64,000 nt of DNA from Bradyrhizobium ontarionense (GCF_021088345.1 NZ_CP088156.1:7865001-7929000), one strand, 5' to 3'. Positions 26,363 to 36,637 are shown, counted from the first letter of the stretch. Notes: generated by a model from the sequence alone, not told the origin. Program-made: numbers and translations.

Positions 26363-26623
26363 TCAACGCCGACGTGCGACGGCCACACCAAACAGGAAGG
26401 CGACGAACAGGCTTGCCAGCGGAGCTTCGCGCGTGATCGCGCTCAACGTCGACAGGGCGGTTCCCGGCCGCTGCGCATTCCGTGCGGCCTCGCCCAGCCG
26501 GTCGACGGCGGCACGCAACGTGCCGAGCATCTCGCCCAGGGAGTGGGACATGTCCGTTGCCGTGTCGAGCGCGCGCTCGGCGACGCCTGGCTGCGGAGTG
26601 GTTTCGAACGTTTCCGTGCTCAC
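26363..26623 (-). CDS. small membrane-anchored protein, hypothetical
   Basis: 86 residues. A polar helical N-terminal part (SLGEMLGTLRAAVDRLGEAARNAQ) is followed by a single C-terminal hydrophobic segment, LASLFVAFLFGVAVARRR. The layout recalls ElaB/YqjD/DUF883 ribosome-associated proteins, but similarity is low. GTG start preceded by GAGGCAACAGAA. Confidence 0.6.
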   Translation of the reverse strand: MSTETFETTPQPGVAERALDTATDMSHSLGEMLGTLRAAVDRLGEAARNAQRPGTALSTLSAITREAPLASLFVAFLFGVAVARRR

Positions 26624-26849
26624 TTCTGTTGCCTCTTGACGCTCATCAGCTGGATTGACCTCACCCCTCGGACCGACCGAAGTGTCCCGGCCGACCGTAG
26701 AATGTGACGTTCCAAGAAATGCCGGCTGACGAGATTGGTTCCGCCAGCGGGGAGGGCAATCCGCGAATCCGGTGGATCGCCCAGCGAATGCGCGCCGTTC
26801 GAATGTCCGGACCCGCTATGTTCGTTCGGCAAAGTGAAAGGATCTGGCC

Positions 26850-27821
26850 GTGGCTTCTTCAGACACCGCATCGCCGCAGCGTATCGCCGTTCTCGGAGCG
26901 CCCATCGATCTCGGCGCCTCCGTGCGCGGCACGTTGATGGGGCCGGCCGCGCTCAGAACTGCCGGGCTCGTCACCGTGCTGGAGAGCCTCGGTCTCGACG
27001 TCATCGACTACGGTGACGTCGGCATCGCCGACGTGGCCGAGCTCGGTGATGAGCCTCCTGCAAAGGCCAAGCACTATCGTCAGATCCAGCGCTGGTCCCG
27101 GGTGCTGGCGCGTCGAAGCCATGAATTGGCCCAGACCGGCGCCATCCCGGTGTTCCTGGGCGGCGACCATTCGCTGTCGATGGGATCGGTGAACGGGGTC
27201 GCGCGCCACTGTCGCGAGGTTGGTCGGGACCTGTTCGTGCTCTGGCTCGATGCGCACGCCGACTACAACACGCCCCACACGACGATCACGGCCAACATGC
27301 ACGGGATGTCCGCCGCCTTCCTTTGCGGCGAGCCGGGTCTCGATGGCCTGCTCGGTGACGAGACGCGCGCGGCCATTGCGCCGGGGCAGCTCGAGCTGTT
27401 CGGAATCCGATCGATCGACAAGGCTGAAAAGGAGCTGCTGCGTCTGCGCCGCACCAGCATTGCCGACATGCGGGCCATCGACGAGTTCGGCGTCGGCGTT
27501 CTGATGCGGCGGATCATCGACAAGGTTCACGCGCGGAACGGCGTCCTGCATGTCAGCTTCGACGTGGATTTTCTCGATCCCGAACTGGCCCCCGGGGTCG
27601 GCACCACCGTTCCCGGCGGAGCAACCTATCGCGAGGCGCATCTCATCATGGAGATGCTGCACGATTCCGGTCTGGTTCGTTCGGTCGATATCGTCGAGCT
27701 CAATCCGTTCCTCGATGAGCGCGGCAAGACCGCACGGGTCGCGGTGGAGCTGATCGCCAGCCTGTTCGGCCAGCAGATCACGGACCGTCCGACGCCGAGC
27801 AACGCGATCATCCCGGATTGA
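26850..27821 (+). CDS. rocF: arginase
   Basis: 323 residues of the ureohydrolase family, arginine to ornithine plus urea. The three metal-site motifs are visible: [12 protein letters not shown] (His107), [11 protein letters not shown], and [10 protein letters not shown]. The fold is the alpha/beta arginase type. Starts at a GTG after AAAGGATCTGGCC. It converges on the malic enzyme gene. Agmatinase or guanidinase activity cannot be excluded by eye. Confidence 0.9.
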   Translation: MASSDTASPQRIAVLGAPIDLGASVRGTLMGPAALRTAGLVTVLESLGLDVIDYGDVGIADVAELGDEPPAKAKHYRQIQRWSRVLARRSHELAQTGAIPVFLGGDHSLSMGSVNGVARHCREVGRDLFVLWLDAHADYNTPHTTITANMHGMSAAFLCGEPGLDGLLGDETRAAIAPGQLELFGIRSIDKAEKELLRLRRTSIADMRAIDEFGVGVLMRRIIDKVHARNGVLHVSFDVDFLDPELAPGVGTTVPGGATYREAHLIMEMLHDSGLVRSVDIVELNPFLDERGKTARVAVELIASLFGQQITDRPTPSNAIIPD

Positions 27822-27920
27822 CAACCGGGGAAGCGGCGGCTGCTACTTTGAACCGTCTGTCGCAGGCGCGGATGCCTCATCGATCGCCTGTGGCTCGCCG
27901 AGGCATCCGCAATGTCGAGA

Positions 27921-29552
27921 TCAATAGCGCGCGTCGTACATCTGTGACTCGACGAAGCCGAGCAGATCATTCGGCGCCGGTCCGACGGCGAGGCTGTTTT
28001 GATAAGCCACGCCTGCGACCGCAGCGGCGATATGGGCGGACACTTCGCGGATGCGCGGCAAGGCAGGGTACAGACTGCCCTGTTCGAGATCGGCGCCGGT
28101 GACGGAGTTCGCCAGCGTATGTGCAGCGGCCATGAACATCTCATCCGTCACCAGGCGTGCACCGCTGGCGATGACGCCGAGGCCGACCCCGGGGAAGATG
28201 TAGGAATTGTTGCCCTGGCGTGGCACGAAGGTCTTGCCGTCCAGCTTGACCGGATCATAGGGGCTGCCGCAGGCAAACAGCGCCCGCCCTCGCGTGTAGC
28301 GATAGGCGGATTCTGCTGAACACTCGGCCTTCGATGTCGGGTTGGAGAGCGCGAAGATGATCGGCCGCTCGTTCAGTTCCGCCATCGTCTGCAGCACTTC
28401 GGGGGTGAAGGCGCCACCCACCGCGGCAACGCCGATGATCGCGGTCGGCTTGAGCGTCTTGATCGCGGTCAGGAAGTCTCCGATCGGCGCCTGCTCATGC
28501 GCGTAGCGCAGCTTGTGCCCGTGCAGGTTTTCGCGCCCCTTGACGACGAGCCCGCGGGAGTCGGTCAGCCAGTTGCGCCGCAACGCATCGGCTTCCGACA
28601 GGCCTTCGGCCATCATGGCCGAGACGACAAGATCGGCGATGCCGGTCGCCGCCTCGCCGGCGCCGAGGAACAGCACGGTCTGGTCGCGCAGCTTGCCGCC
28701 GTTGATGCGCAGCGCCGAGAACAGGCCCGCCAGCGCGACGGCTGCCGTGCCCTGGATGTCGTCGTTGAAGACGCAGGCGTCGTCGCGGTATTTGTGCAGC
28801 AGCTTGAACGCCGCGTGGTTCGCAAAATCCTCGAACTGGATCAGCACGCCAGGAAAGGCTGCGCGAGCCGCCGTCATGAACTCGTCGACGAACGCGTCAT
28901 AGGCGACGCCGGCGATGCGCTTCTGGCGCAGGCCGATGTAGTAGGGGTCATTCAACAATTCCTCATTGTTGGTGCCGACGTCGAGCATCACCGGCAGGCA
29001 CTCTTCTGGATGAATGCCGGCACAGGCGGAGTACAGCGAGAGCTTGCCGACGGGAATGCCCATGCCGTTGGCGCCGAGATCGCCGAGGCCGAGGATGCGC
29101 TCGCCGTCGGTGACGACGATGAGCTTGGCGCGATACGGCCAATTGGCGATGATCTCTGCAATCCGGCCGCGGTCATTGGCGGAGATGAACAGGCCACGGG
29201 GCCGCTGGAAGATCAGCCCGTATTTCTGGCAGGCGAGGCCCACGGTCGGCGTGTAGATCAGCGGCTGGATCTCATCGATGTTGTCACAGACCACCCGGAA
29301 GAACAGCGCTTCGTTGCGGTCGTGCAGCGCATTCAGGGCGACGAATTTTTCAAGGTCGTTGGACAGGCTGCGAAGATTGACGAGGATGCGCTCGGCCTGT
29401 GCCTGCATCGACATGACGCCAGCCGGCAGAAAACCGCGCAGACCGAGCGCATCACGCTCCTGCTCGGTGAAGCCGGTCCCCTTGTTGAGCAGCGGATCAC
29501 GCAGCAGCGCAAGTCCGCGCGGGGAGTAGGTGGGTGGCGTCGGGGCGCTCAT
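27921..29552 (-). CDS. maeA: NAD(P)-dependent malic enzyme
   Basis: 543 residues, close to the family's 565. Core motifs: [19 protein letters not shown] at the start, [13 protein letters not shown] near residue 105, [20 protein letters not shown] near 150, [11 protein letters not shown] near 260, and [15 protein letters not shown] (dinucleotide site). Malic enzyme converts malate to pyruvate and CO2. The start at 29552 is preferred because the longer reading to 29651 runs across a perfect FNR-type box at 29626-29639. No strong Shine-Dalgarno is visible for it. Confidence 0.9.
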   Translation of the reverse strand: MSAPTPPTYSPRGLALLRDPLLNKGTGFTEQERDALGLRGFLPAGVMSMQAQAERILVNLRSLSNDLEKFVALNALHDRNEALFFRVVCDNIDEIQPLIYTPTVGLACQKYGLIFQRPRGLFISANDRGRIAEIIANWPYRAKLIVVTDGERILGLGDLGANGMGIPVGKLSLYSACAGIHPEECLPVMLDVGTNNEELLNDPYYIGLRQKRIAGVAYDAFVDEFMTAARAAFPGVLIQFEDFANHAAFKLLHKYRDDACVFNDDIQGTAAVALAGLFSALRINGGKLRDQTVLFLGAGEAATGIADLVVSAMMAEGLSEADALRRNWLTDSRGLVVKGRENLHGHKLRYAHEQAPIGDFLTAIKTLKPTAIIGVAAVGGAFTPEVLQTMAELNERPIIFALSNPTSKAECSAESAYRYTRGRALFACGSPYDPVKLDGKTFVPRQGNNSYIFPGVGLGVIASGARLVTDEMFMAAAHTLANSVTGADLEQGSLYPALPRIREVSAHIAAAVAGVAYQNSLAVGPAPNDLLGFVESQMYDARY

Positions 29553-29625
29553 ACGTTGCGGTTGGGTCAAGGCGGCTGTCTCCGAGGTCCTCGTTCGAGC
29601 CTCGCCATACCGGAGCCGGTTCGCG

Positions 29626-29639
29626 TTGATCGGCATCAA
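29626..29639. promoter_or_regulatory. FNR/FixK-type box TTGATCGGCATCAA upstream of malic enzyme
   Basis: Perfect TTGAT-N4-ATCAA symmetry. Its centre is about 80 bases upstream of the chosen malic enzyme ATG at 29552. Control by the FnrN-like protein is an inference from the shared box. Confidence 0.6.
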
Positions 29640-29741
29640 TCGGGGCGGCAAGACGGGATCGTTTTGTTACCATAGATTCCGCGCCGCGTTGCACCAATGA
29701 CGTTGTGCAATTGCGTCGACGAGCCGGGTTCTCGGCGAGAG

Positions 29742-31046
29742 CTAGGAGCGACCGGAGACGAACGACCACAGCAGCGCCAGGACGGCGATGGCCATGACCC
29801 CGGTGCCCATCCATCCCAATGCGACCAGCCAGGAGCGGGCCCGGAAGCGGCCCATCAGCCCGGCGTTGGACACGATCACCATCATCATTGCCATGATCGG
29901 GACTGCGACGATGCCATTGAGGACGGCGCTCCACACCAGCATGTGGATCGAATCGATGCCGGTAAAGCCGAGGCCGAAGCCGATGATGGTTGCTGCGGCG
30001 ATGATGCTGTAGAAGCCGGCCGCTTCGTCGGGCTTGGCTTCCAACGTCGCATGCCAGCCGAAAATCTCGGCCACGCCGTAGGCTGCGGATCCCGCGAGCA
30101 CCGGTATGGCCAGCATTCCGGTGCCGATGATGCCGAGCGCAAACAGCAGAAAGGTGAAGTTGCCGGCCAGGGGACGCAGCGCTTCGGCCGCCTGGGTCGC
30201 CGAGTCGATCTTGGTGACACCATGCGCGTGCAGGACGGTCGCGGTGGTGAGGATGATGAAGAAGGCAATCGCGTTCGAGAATATCATGCCGATCGTGGTG
30301 TCGATTCTGATCCGCTGCAGGTCGGGGTGATCCTTCTTCGAGAGCTCGCGCAGCGGTCGATCGACCTTGCCCTGGTTCATTTCCTCGACTTCCTGGGAGG
30401 CCTGCCAGAAGAACAGGTAGGGACTGATGGTGGTGCCCAGGACGGCCACGACGGTCAGCAGATAGTCGGCATCCGCCGAGGGGCTCGGCCAGACCGCGGC
30501 GAGCAGAGCAGTGCTCCAGGGCACATCGACCATCAGCGCCGTCGCTACATAAGCGAAAAGACTGAGAGTCAGGAGCTTGATCACGGGTGCGTAGCGCCGG
30601 TACGGCAAGAACACCTGCAGCAAGGTCGATGCCGCGGCGAAGATCAGCGCGTGCTCGTGGTTGAGACCGCCGATCACCAGTGACAATGATTCGGCCATCG
30701 CGGCGATGTCGGCGGCAATATTGAACGTGTTGGCGCCGACGAGGAGAGCCACCAGGACGAGGACGATCCAGCGTGGCGCGAGCGAGGTGATATTGGCCGC
30801 CAGGCCCCTGCCGGTGACGCGGCCGATCCGCGCACTGACGAGCTGAATGGCGATCATGAACGGCGTTGTGAGAAAGACCGTCCAGAGCAGCCCATAGCCG
30901 AATTGAGCGCCGGCCTGGGAGTAGGTGGCAATACCCGACGGATCATCGTCGGCGGCTCCCGTGACGAGACCGGGGCCCAACAGCCTGAGCACACCCCAGG
31001 CTGATGTCTTCGGCTTGTTCGGCTCGGATGCAGCGATGATCGTCAA
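29742..31046 (-). CDS. Nramp-family transporter lacking the canonical metal motif
   Basis: 434 residues with eleven or so hydrophobic helices and the Nramp fold. The first helix reads ADDDPSGIATYSQAGAQFGYG where manganese/iron Nramps have DPGN, and the sixth helix has ISPYLFFWQASQE in place of MPH. The metal-binding methionine is therefore absent. Substrate may be magnesium, another cation or something else. The chosen TTG at 31046 follows GGGAGGTTGGTCAC; a further TTG lies at 31064. Confidence 0.85.
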   Translation of the reverse strand: MTIIAASEPNKPKTSAWGVLRLLGPGLVTGAADDDPSGIATYSQAGAQFGYGLLWTVFLTTPFMIAIQLVSARIGRVTGRGLAANITSLAPRWIVLVLVALLVGANTFNIAADIAAMAESLSLVIGGLNHEHALIFAAASTLLQVFLPYRRYAPVIKLLTLSLFAYVATALMVDVPWSTALLAAVWPSPSADADYLLTVVAVLGTTISPYLFFWQASQEVEEMNQGKVDRPLRELSKKDHPDLQRIRIDTTIGMIFSNAIAFFIILTTATVLHAHGVTKIDSATQAAEALRPLAGNFTFLLFALGIIGTGMLAIPVLAGSAAYGVAEIFGWHATLEAKPDEAAGFYSIIAAATIIGFGLGFTGIDSIHMLVWSAVLNGIVAVPIMAMMMVIVSNAGLMGRFRARSWLVALGWMGTGVMAIAVLALLWSFVSGRS

Positions 31047-31134
31047 GTGACCAACCTCCCACAATGCATGTGACGGGAAGTCGGAAGGCCACTTTTTGTT
31101 CCCGGTCTTGGAACCTGGGAGGAAGGGCGGACGT

Positions 31135-34100
31135 TTGCAAACCGGTCAATCTTGCGAAATGGGGACACGTTTGCCGGGTCAGCCGCAACCAGGGCACAAT
31201 CAAGGGCTCGGCATCGCCGAGCGCGAAAGGCTTTTTTCCGGAGGCAGCGAGCTCGCCGGGCTGATGTCGCGGTTCGATTGGGACGACAACCCGATCGGAC
31301 CGCCGGAGCATTGGCCGCAGAGCCTGAAGACGGCCGTCAGGATCATGCTCACATCCCAGCAGCCGATATGGATCGGCTGGGGAAAGCAGCTGATCTACCT
31401 CTACAACGATGCCTACAAGGCCATTATCGGCGGCAAGCACCCCTGGGCGCTCGGTCGTCCGACATCGGTGGTCTGGCACGAGATCTGGGAGGACATCGGT
31501 CCGCTGCTGGCCCAGGCGAGTGGCGGCGATCAGGGGACCTATGTCGAGGCGCAGCTGCTGATCATGGAGCGCAACGGCTTTCCCGAGGAGACGTACTACA
31601 CCTTTTCCTACAGTCCCATTCCTGACGATGACGGCTCGCCCGGCGGCATCTTCTGCGCCAATACCGACGACACGCAGCGGGTGATCAGCGAGCGCCAGCT
31701 GTCGCTGTTGCGTGAGCTCGCCAATGCAGCGGCGGCAGCGCGCAGTGTCGAGCAGGCCTGCGCGAGCTGTGCACGTGCCGTGGCGCAGGAGCCGCGCGAT
31801 CTTCCGTTCGTCATGATCTATATGATCGATTCGAATGGCGACGTGGCGCGGCTCGAAGCACTGACCGGCATCGACCATGATCACCCTGCGGTCCAACCGA
31901 CCCTCTCGATCGAAGCGGGAGGGAGGTGGCCATTGGCAGAAGCGCGGCAGCTGCAGGCGCCGGTGCTGGTCCGCGACCTGCCGCGGCTGTTCAGCGTCGA
32001 CTTTCCCAGCGGTGGATGGCGTCAGCCGCCGAAGCAGGCCGTCGTGATCCCGGTCCCAGCGTCCGGTGAGACTGGCCAGGGCGGCTTCGTCATCGCGGGC
32101 CTCAATCCGTTTCGTCTATATGGTGAGAGCTATGCCCGCTTCCTGAACCTCGTGGCCGGCCAGATTGCGGCTGCCGTCAGCAACGGCGGAGCCTATGAGG
32201 CGGAACGGCGCCGCACCGAGGCTCTGGCGGAAGTGGACCGCGCCAAGACGACGTTCTTCTCCAACATCAGCCACGAGTTTCGAACCCCGCTGACGCTGAT
32301 GTTGAGTCCGTTGGAAGACATGCTCGTCCGCGACGACGCCGAGCTCGGTGCCGACGAGCGGTCCGTTATGACCGTGATTCACCGCAATGGAATCCGTCTT
32401 CTGAAGCTCGTGAACACGCTTCTGGATTTCTCCAGGATCGAGGCCGGCCGCATGACCGCGAGCTTTGAGCCGGTGGATCTCGTGACATTCACCACGGAAC
32501 TCGTTTCCAATTTTCGATCGGCGACCGATCGCGCCGGCCTGCGCCTCGTCATCGACGCTGCGCCTCTGTCCGCGCCTGTCCATGTCGACCGTGACATGTG
32601 GGAGAAGATCGTCCTCAACCTGATGTCGAACGCGTTCAAGTTCACCTTCGACGGGGAAATCGCGGTCTCCATCGGCTTGGCAGCGGACCGGCGCCACGCC
32701 GAACTGAAGGTCCGCGACACCGGGACCGGGATTCCGTCGGGCGAAGTGCCGCATCTGTTCGAGCGGTTTCGTCGCGTCGAGGGGGCGCGCGGCCGATCCT
32801 ATGAGGGGAGCGGCATCGGTCTCGCCTTGGTCCAGGAGCTGGTGAAGCTTCATGGCGGCGAGATCACAGCCGAGAGCGAGCTCGGCCGCGGTTCGGTTTT
32901 CGCCGTGCGGATCCCGCTCGGCTCGGCGCATCTGCCACCTGGCCAGCTCGGAACGTCACGGGCGCAGGTCGCGACCAACATGCGGGCGCAGGCCTATATC
33001 GATGAGGCGCTGGGCTGGCTGAAGGGAGAGATCCCCCTCGAACCGCCGCACCCGTCGTCACCGGACGACCTCGGACTGCACGCCTCCGCTGCATTCGGTC
33101 GGGACCGCGTGGTGCTTGCGGACGACAATCCCGATATGCGCGACTATGTACGCCGCTTGCTCGGCCAGGACTATGACGTGGAAGCGGTCGCCGACGGCAA
33201 CGCCGCCTTGGAAGCCGTGCGACGGCGTCGCCCCGACCTCGTATTGACCGATGTGATGATGCCGCAGCTCGACGGCTTCGGCCTCCTGAAGGCGCTGCGC
33301 GACGATGCGCAGCTGCGGGATATTCCCGTGGTGATCTTGTCGGCGCGCGCCGGCGAGGAGGCGAAGGTCGAAGGCCTCGACGCGGGTGCAAGCGACTATC
33401 TCAGCAAGCCCTTCAGCGCCCGCGAACTGCTCGCCCGGGTACGGGCCAATATCGATCTCGCGCGGGTGCGGCGTGAGGCCGAGACGACGCTGCGCGATCT
33501 GAACGAGCGACTGGAGGTGCAGGTCTCCGAGCGCACGGCGGAGCTGCAGGCCAAGGAAGCGCGGCTTCGGACAGTCTTCGAGGCGAGCTATACGTTTCAG
33601 GCGCTGCTGTCGAGCGAGGGCGTGCTTCTGGACGCCAATGCGACGTCGCTCGAGGCGATCGCCGCGCCGCTGAAAGAGGTCGTGGGGCAGCCGTTCTGGG
33701 AGACGCCGTGGTTCACGGGAACACCAGGGATGCCCGAGGTGATCCGATCGCTCGTCGATGCCGTTGCGCGTGGCGAGGTCGCGCGCCAGGAAGTTCAGCT
33801 CGATCTTCCGGTCGGTGGCTGGCGATGGTTCGACTTGCAGATGCGGCCGGTGCGTGATGAGACCGGGCAGATCGCGGCCATCGTGCCCGAGGCGGTCGAG
33901 CTGACAGAGCGCCGCCAGGCCGAAGAGGCGTTCCGCCAGGCGCAGAAGATGGAGGCCATCGGTCAGCTCACCGGCGGTGTTGCCCACGACTTCAACAATC
34001 TCCTGACCGTGATCAGATCGTCGGCCGATCTCCTGCGCCGGCGTCAGCTGTCGCCGGAGCGCATGCGGCGCTACGTGGACGCGATCTCCGATACGGCGGA

Positions 34101-35067
34101 CCGTGCGGCGAAGCTCACCGGGCAGCTGCTCGCGTTCGCGCGCCGCACGCCGATGGAACGCCGCGTCTTCGATGCGGCCAGACACATCGAGCAGATCGAG
34201 GAGATGCTTCAGACCGTGCTCGGCGCGCCCGCCGAGATCCAGCTCGAGCTGCGGGTGCGACCGCTGCCGGTCGACGTCGACGTCAATCAGTTCGAGACAG
34301 CGCTCGTGAACCTCGTCGCCAATGCTCGCGACGCCATGACTGGTCGGGGCGTTCTGATCATTCGCGGCGAACGTGTCCAGCACGACGGCCCCGCAGGACC
34401 GCAGCAATTCGTGTCGATCGCGGTGAGTGACACCGGATGCGGCATTCCGCCGGATCAGATCAACCGCATCTTCGAGCCGTTCTTCACGACCAAGGGCGTT
34501 GGCCGCGGTACAGGACTCGGCCTGTCGCAGGTCTATGGGTTCGTCCATCAGTCCGGCGGCCGGGTTCTGACCGAGAGTGAGGTCGGCAAGGGAACGACGC
34601 TGACCCTGTTGCTTCCCCTGACCCAGAAGCCGCTCGGGCCGCATGAGCGGACCGAGCGAGGCCCCGAACTGCTCACGGAGCGCTGGAACGTCCTCGTCGT
34701 CGAGGACAACCCCGAGATCGGAGAATTCTCCACGCAGCTGCTCGAGGACCTCGGCTATCGAACCGTTCTGGCGCGCAGCGGCACCGATGCGCTGCGCATG
34801 ATCGACGAGGATCCCGATGGCTTCGATCTCGTGCTGAGCGACGTCGTGATGCCCGGTATGGACGGCGTGACGCTGGGTCAGGAGATCCGCCGGCGGCTTC
34901 CCACGATCCCGATCGTGCTCAACAGCGGCTACAGCCATACCCTCGCCGACGGCGACCGCCATGGTTTCAGCCTGATTCAAAAGCCCTATTCAGTGGACGA
35001 GCTGTCACGCGTCTTGCGTCAGGTGATGGCCGCGAAGAGGGCCTTCAGGCCGCTGCCGTCCGAGTGA
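31135..35067 (+). CDS. hybrid sensor histidine kinase/response regulator with two kinase cores
   Basis: About 1310 residues. Order seen: PAS-like sensor (to about residue 180), GAF-like region, first HisKA (FFSNISHEFRTPLTL, His near residue 380), first ATPase (NAFKF and GSGIGLAL), receiver (LTDVMMPQLDG), coiled coil, PAS, second HisKA-like (GGVAHDFNNLLTVI), second ATPase (NARDAM, GTGLGLSQVYG) and a final receiver (LSDVVMPGMDG). No transmembrane helix is apparent, so it is cytosolic. The start is unclear: TTG at 31135 follows GGAGGAAGGG; ATG at 31159 and TTG at 31096 are alternatives. Confidence 0.9.
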   Translation: MQTGQSCEMGTRLPGQPQPGHNQGLGIAERERLFSGGSELAGLMSRFDWDDNPIGPPEHWPQSLKTAVRIMLTSQQPIWIGWGKQLIYLYNDAYKAIIGGKHPWALGRPTSVVWHEIWEDIGPLLAQASGGDQGTYVEAQLLIMERNGFPEETYYTFSYSPIPDDDGSPGGIFCANTDDTQRVISERQLSLLRELANAAAAARSVEQACASCARAVAQEPRDLPFVMIYMIDSNGDVARLEALTGIDHDHPAVQPTLSIEAGGRWPLAEARQLQAPVLVRDLPRLFSVDFPSGGWRQPPKQAVVIPVPASGETGQGGFVIAGLNPFRLYGESYARFLNLVAGQIAAAVSNGGAYEAERRRTEALAEVDRAKTTFFSNISHEFRTPLTLMLSPLEDMLVRDDAELGADERSVMTVIHRNGIRLLKLVNTLLDFSRIEAGRMTASFEPVDLVTFTTELVSNFRSATDRAGLRLVIDAAPLSAPVHVDRDMWEKIVLNLMSNAFKFTFDGEIAVSIGLAADRRHAELKVRDTGTGIPSGEVPHLFERFRRVEGARGRSYEGSGIGLALVQELVKLHGGEITAESELGRGSVFAVRIPLGSAHLPPGQLGTSRAQVATNMRAQAYIDEALGWLKGEIPLEPPHPSSPDDLGLHASAAFGRDRVVLADDNPDMRDYVRRLLGQDYDVEAVADGNAALEAVRRRRPDLVLTDVMMPQLDGFGLLKALRDDAQLRDIPVVILSARAGEEAKVEGLDAGASDYLSKPFSARELLARVRANIDLARVRREAETTLRDLNERLEVQVSERTAELQAKEARLRTVFEASYTFQALLSSEGVLLDANATSLEAIAAPLKEVVGQPFWETPWFTGTPGMPEVIRSLVDAVARGEVARQEVQLDLPVGGWRWFDLQMRPVRDETGQIAAIVPEAVELTERRQAEEAFRQAQKMEAIGQLTGGVAHDFNNLLTVIRSSADLLRRRQLSPERMRRYVDAISDTADRAAKLTGQLLAFARRTPMERRVFDAARHIEQIEEMLQTVLGAPAEIQLELRVRPLPVDVDVNQFETALVNLVANARDAMTGRGVLIIRGERVQHDGPAGPQQFVSIAVSDTGCGIPPDQINRIFEPFFTTKGVGRGTGLGLSQVYGFVHQSGGRVLTESEVGKGTTLTLLLPLTQKPLGPHERTERGPELLTERWNVLVVEDNPEIGEFSTQLLEDLGYRTVLARSGTDALRMIDEDPDGFDLVLSDVVMPGMDGVTLGQEIRRRLPTIPIVLNSGYSHTLADGDRHGFSLIQKPYSVDELSRVLRQVMAAKRAFRPLPSE

Positions 35068-35172
35068 AGCCGCGCGGTGGCTTTCCCCCGCCGTTCGCTG
35101 TCGCGTCCTCATCCCGCACTTGAAGCTGCACTTCTCTCCGGAGTAGTTTGAGGCGGGGTGGGAGGCCGTCAC

Positions 35173-36126
35173 ATGACACATGACGCGTTGTTGTCGCGCG
35201 ATCGCATGGCGCCGCGGCTGACGTTTGCCCTGGTCATGTTGGCGATGCTGGCAACCAGCGGCAGCGCCGTCGCACGGAATGACAAGACCGACGATGAGAC
35301 GGGCGAGCCGGCACCGTCCGGCATCGCCAACGTCTATATCGACTTCCGAACCAACTATGCCTATGTGCCCGGCGGGGCCCTGTCGACAGGCCTCGGCGAC
35401 ACGTCGCTGTTCGGAGCGCTGTCGGAGATCGCGACCTTGCGGAAATTGCTCGATCGCCCGGTCCTGCCCGGGCGGCCGCAATTGTCGGCTCCGACCAACC
35501 AGGGCATCGGCGTCGACGTTCCGCTCACGGTCGATCTCGGCGACTCGCTGTCGCTGTATGGCGGCTTCACCGGCAGCACGTCCTACAACGGCCTGTCCGG
35601 ATGGTCCGACGTCGCGGTGACCAGCTGGTTCCTCGGCTTCCAGGCCGATGTCTATCAGCAGAACGGCGGCGTGTTTCCAACCCTGACGCTGCAGTCGACA
35701 TTGACCCGGTCGGTGCCAGACGCGCCATTGGCGACCACCTCGGTGAACACGGTCGTCGAGGCCAAATACGCGCTCGACCCGGATGAGACGCGAGGCTGGC
35801 TCGCCGGCGTTCAATATACCCATGTCGAGGTCGACTCGGCTCTCGCGCGGGTCGGGAGCACGACGGCCGGCTATGTCGGCGGCTTCTATCAGTGGGACAA
35901 CAATTGGAAGGTCTCCGCGCGAGCAGGCATCCAGTCCTTCGGCGGCGCGCAGCTGCTCGCCGTCACGCCGCTCGCGTCCTACACGCAGCCGCTGATCAGG
36001 CTGGATCTCGATCGCATGGACGACGACGACAACCGCCTGTTCGGCGTCACGGCGCAGATCGCCTGGGCGCCGAAGCCGGTCTATCAGCTGACCGTGAGGA
36101 CTCCGCTCTACGCGATCAAGAACTGA
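35173..36126 (+). CDS. exported beta-barrel-like protein, hypothetical
   Basis: 317 residues. A signal peptide (LTFALVMLAMLATSGSAVA) precedes a region of alternating hydrophobic and polar strands (SLYGGFTGSTSYNG, GWLAGVQYTHVEV, AGYVGGFYQWDNNWKVSARA), as in outer-membrane barrels. ATG at 35173 follows GGAGGCCGTCAC. No family is named. Confidence 0.68.
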   Translation: MTHDALLSRDRMAPRLTFALVMLAMLATSGSAVARNDKTDDETGEPAPSGIANVYIDFRTNYAYVPGGALSTGLGDTSLFGALSEIATLRKLLDRPVLPGRPQLSAPTNQGIGVDVPLTVDLGDSLSLYGGFTGSTSYNGLSGWSDVAVTSWFLGFQADVYQQNGGVFPTLTLQSTLTRSVPDAPLATTSVNTVVEAKYALDPDETRGWLAGVQYTHVEVDSALARVGSTTAGYVGGFYQWDNNWKVSARAGIQSFGGAQLLAVTPLASYTQPLIRLDLDRMDDDDNRLFGVTAQIAWAPKPVYQLTVRTPLYAIKN

Positions 36127-36156
36127 TGGCTGATCGAAGGTCTGCGCCGTGCTCCG

Positions 36157-36342
36157 TCAACGCATGCTGACGAACTTGCCCCATAGACCTGCGAGCACCG
36201 CTCCCGTGATCATGTAGTGCGGCTTGTCGCAGAACAGGCTGCCATATTGGCAGACGTCCGCACCGACCGATCCGAGCTGATGCTGGCCGGCGGCGAAGAA
36301 CAACGCAGACAAGACGGCCAGGACGATGGCAACGGCGTACAT
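36157..36342 (-). CDS. small membrane protein, hypothetical
   Basis: 61 residues. One long hydrophobic segment (AVAIVLAVLSALFFAAG) is followed by a cysteine pair (VCQYGSLFCDKP) and a second hydrophobic stretch. ATG at 36342 is preceded by GGGAGGATGTTTTCTG. A longer reading upstream passes through a repeat element and is less likely. Confidence 0.55.
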   Translation of the reverse strand: MYAVAIVLAVLSALFFAAGQHQLGSVGADVCQYGSLFCDKPHYMITGAVLAGLWGKFVSMR

Positions 36343-36414
36343 CAGAAAACATCCTCCCTTCGCCACGCGATCCCCGTCCATGTCGCGCGGGACCAGGACC
36401 GGCCGTCGTTGCGC

Positions 36415-36434
36415 TTGACACGTCGGGCAAATCA
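36415..36434 (+). repeat. 20-base repeat TTGACACGTCGGGCAAATCA, copy 1
   Basis: Identical to a second copy at 36571-36590, 156 bases away. It begins TTGACA and is followed by the hairpin GGTGCATTTTGGCACC and a terminator-like structure. It may be a promoter-plus-short-RNA module or a dispersed genomic repeat. Confidence 0.6.
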
Positions 36435-36466
36435 GGTGCATTTTGGCACCATCGAAGAAATCATAG

Positions 36467-36499
36467 AGCCCGCGCCGAGAACTCGGCAGCGGGCTTTTT
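36467..36499 (+). terminator. strong hairpin with T-run
   Basis: AGCCCGC pairs with GCGGGCT, enclosing GCCGAG-AA-CTCGGC, followed by TTTTG. It has the form of a rho-independent terminator, 30-odd bases after repeat copy 1. Confidence 0.65.
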
Positions 36500-36570
36500 G
36501 TTTGCGCGGGCAGGAACTGGAGCGGCGGTTATCGAACTCGCAAAACCTGACGGCCGCATTTCGATCAAAT

Positions 36571-36590
36571 TTGACACGTCGGGCAAATCA
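36571..36590 (+). repeat. 20-base repeat, copy 2
   Basis: Identical to copy 1 (36415-36434). Followed within 80 bases by GCCCGCGG / CCGCGGGC and a T-rich stretch. Confidence 0.6.
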
Positions 36591-36637
36591 CCGGCATGAT
36601 GGCATTGTCGGTTTTTCAGAAACGGATGATGATGCGA

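Noticed and set aside
26850..27821. Arginase as part of the YqcI/YcgG pathway
   Set aside because: D-cycloserine synthesis pairs such enzymes with an arginase-like protein, but here the arginase lies over 4 kb away on the other strand with unrelated genes between, so a link is not supported.
33058..34980. 640-residue open frame antisense to the hybrid kinase
   Set aside because: Shadow of the kinase gene on the other strand; high-GC codon bias keeps the frame open and the product is His/Arg-rich without motifs.
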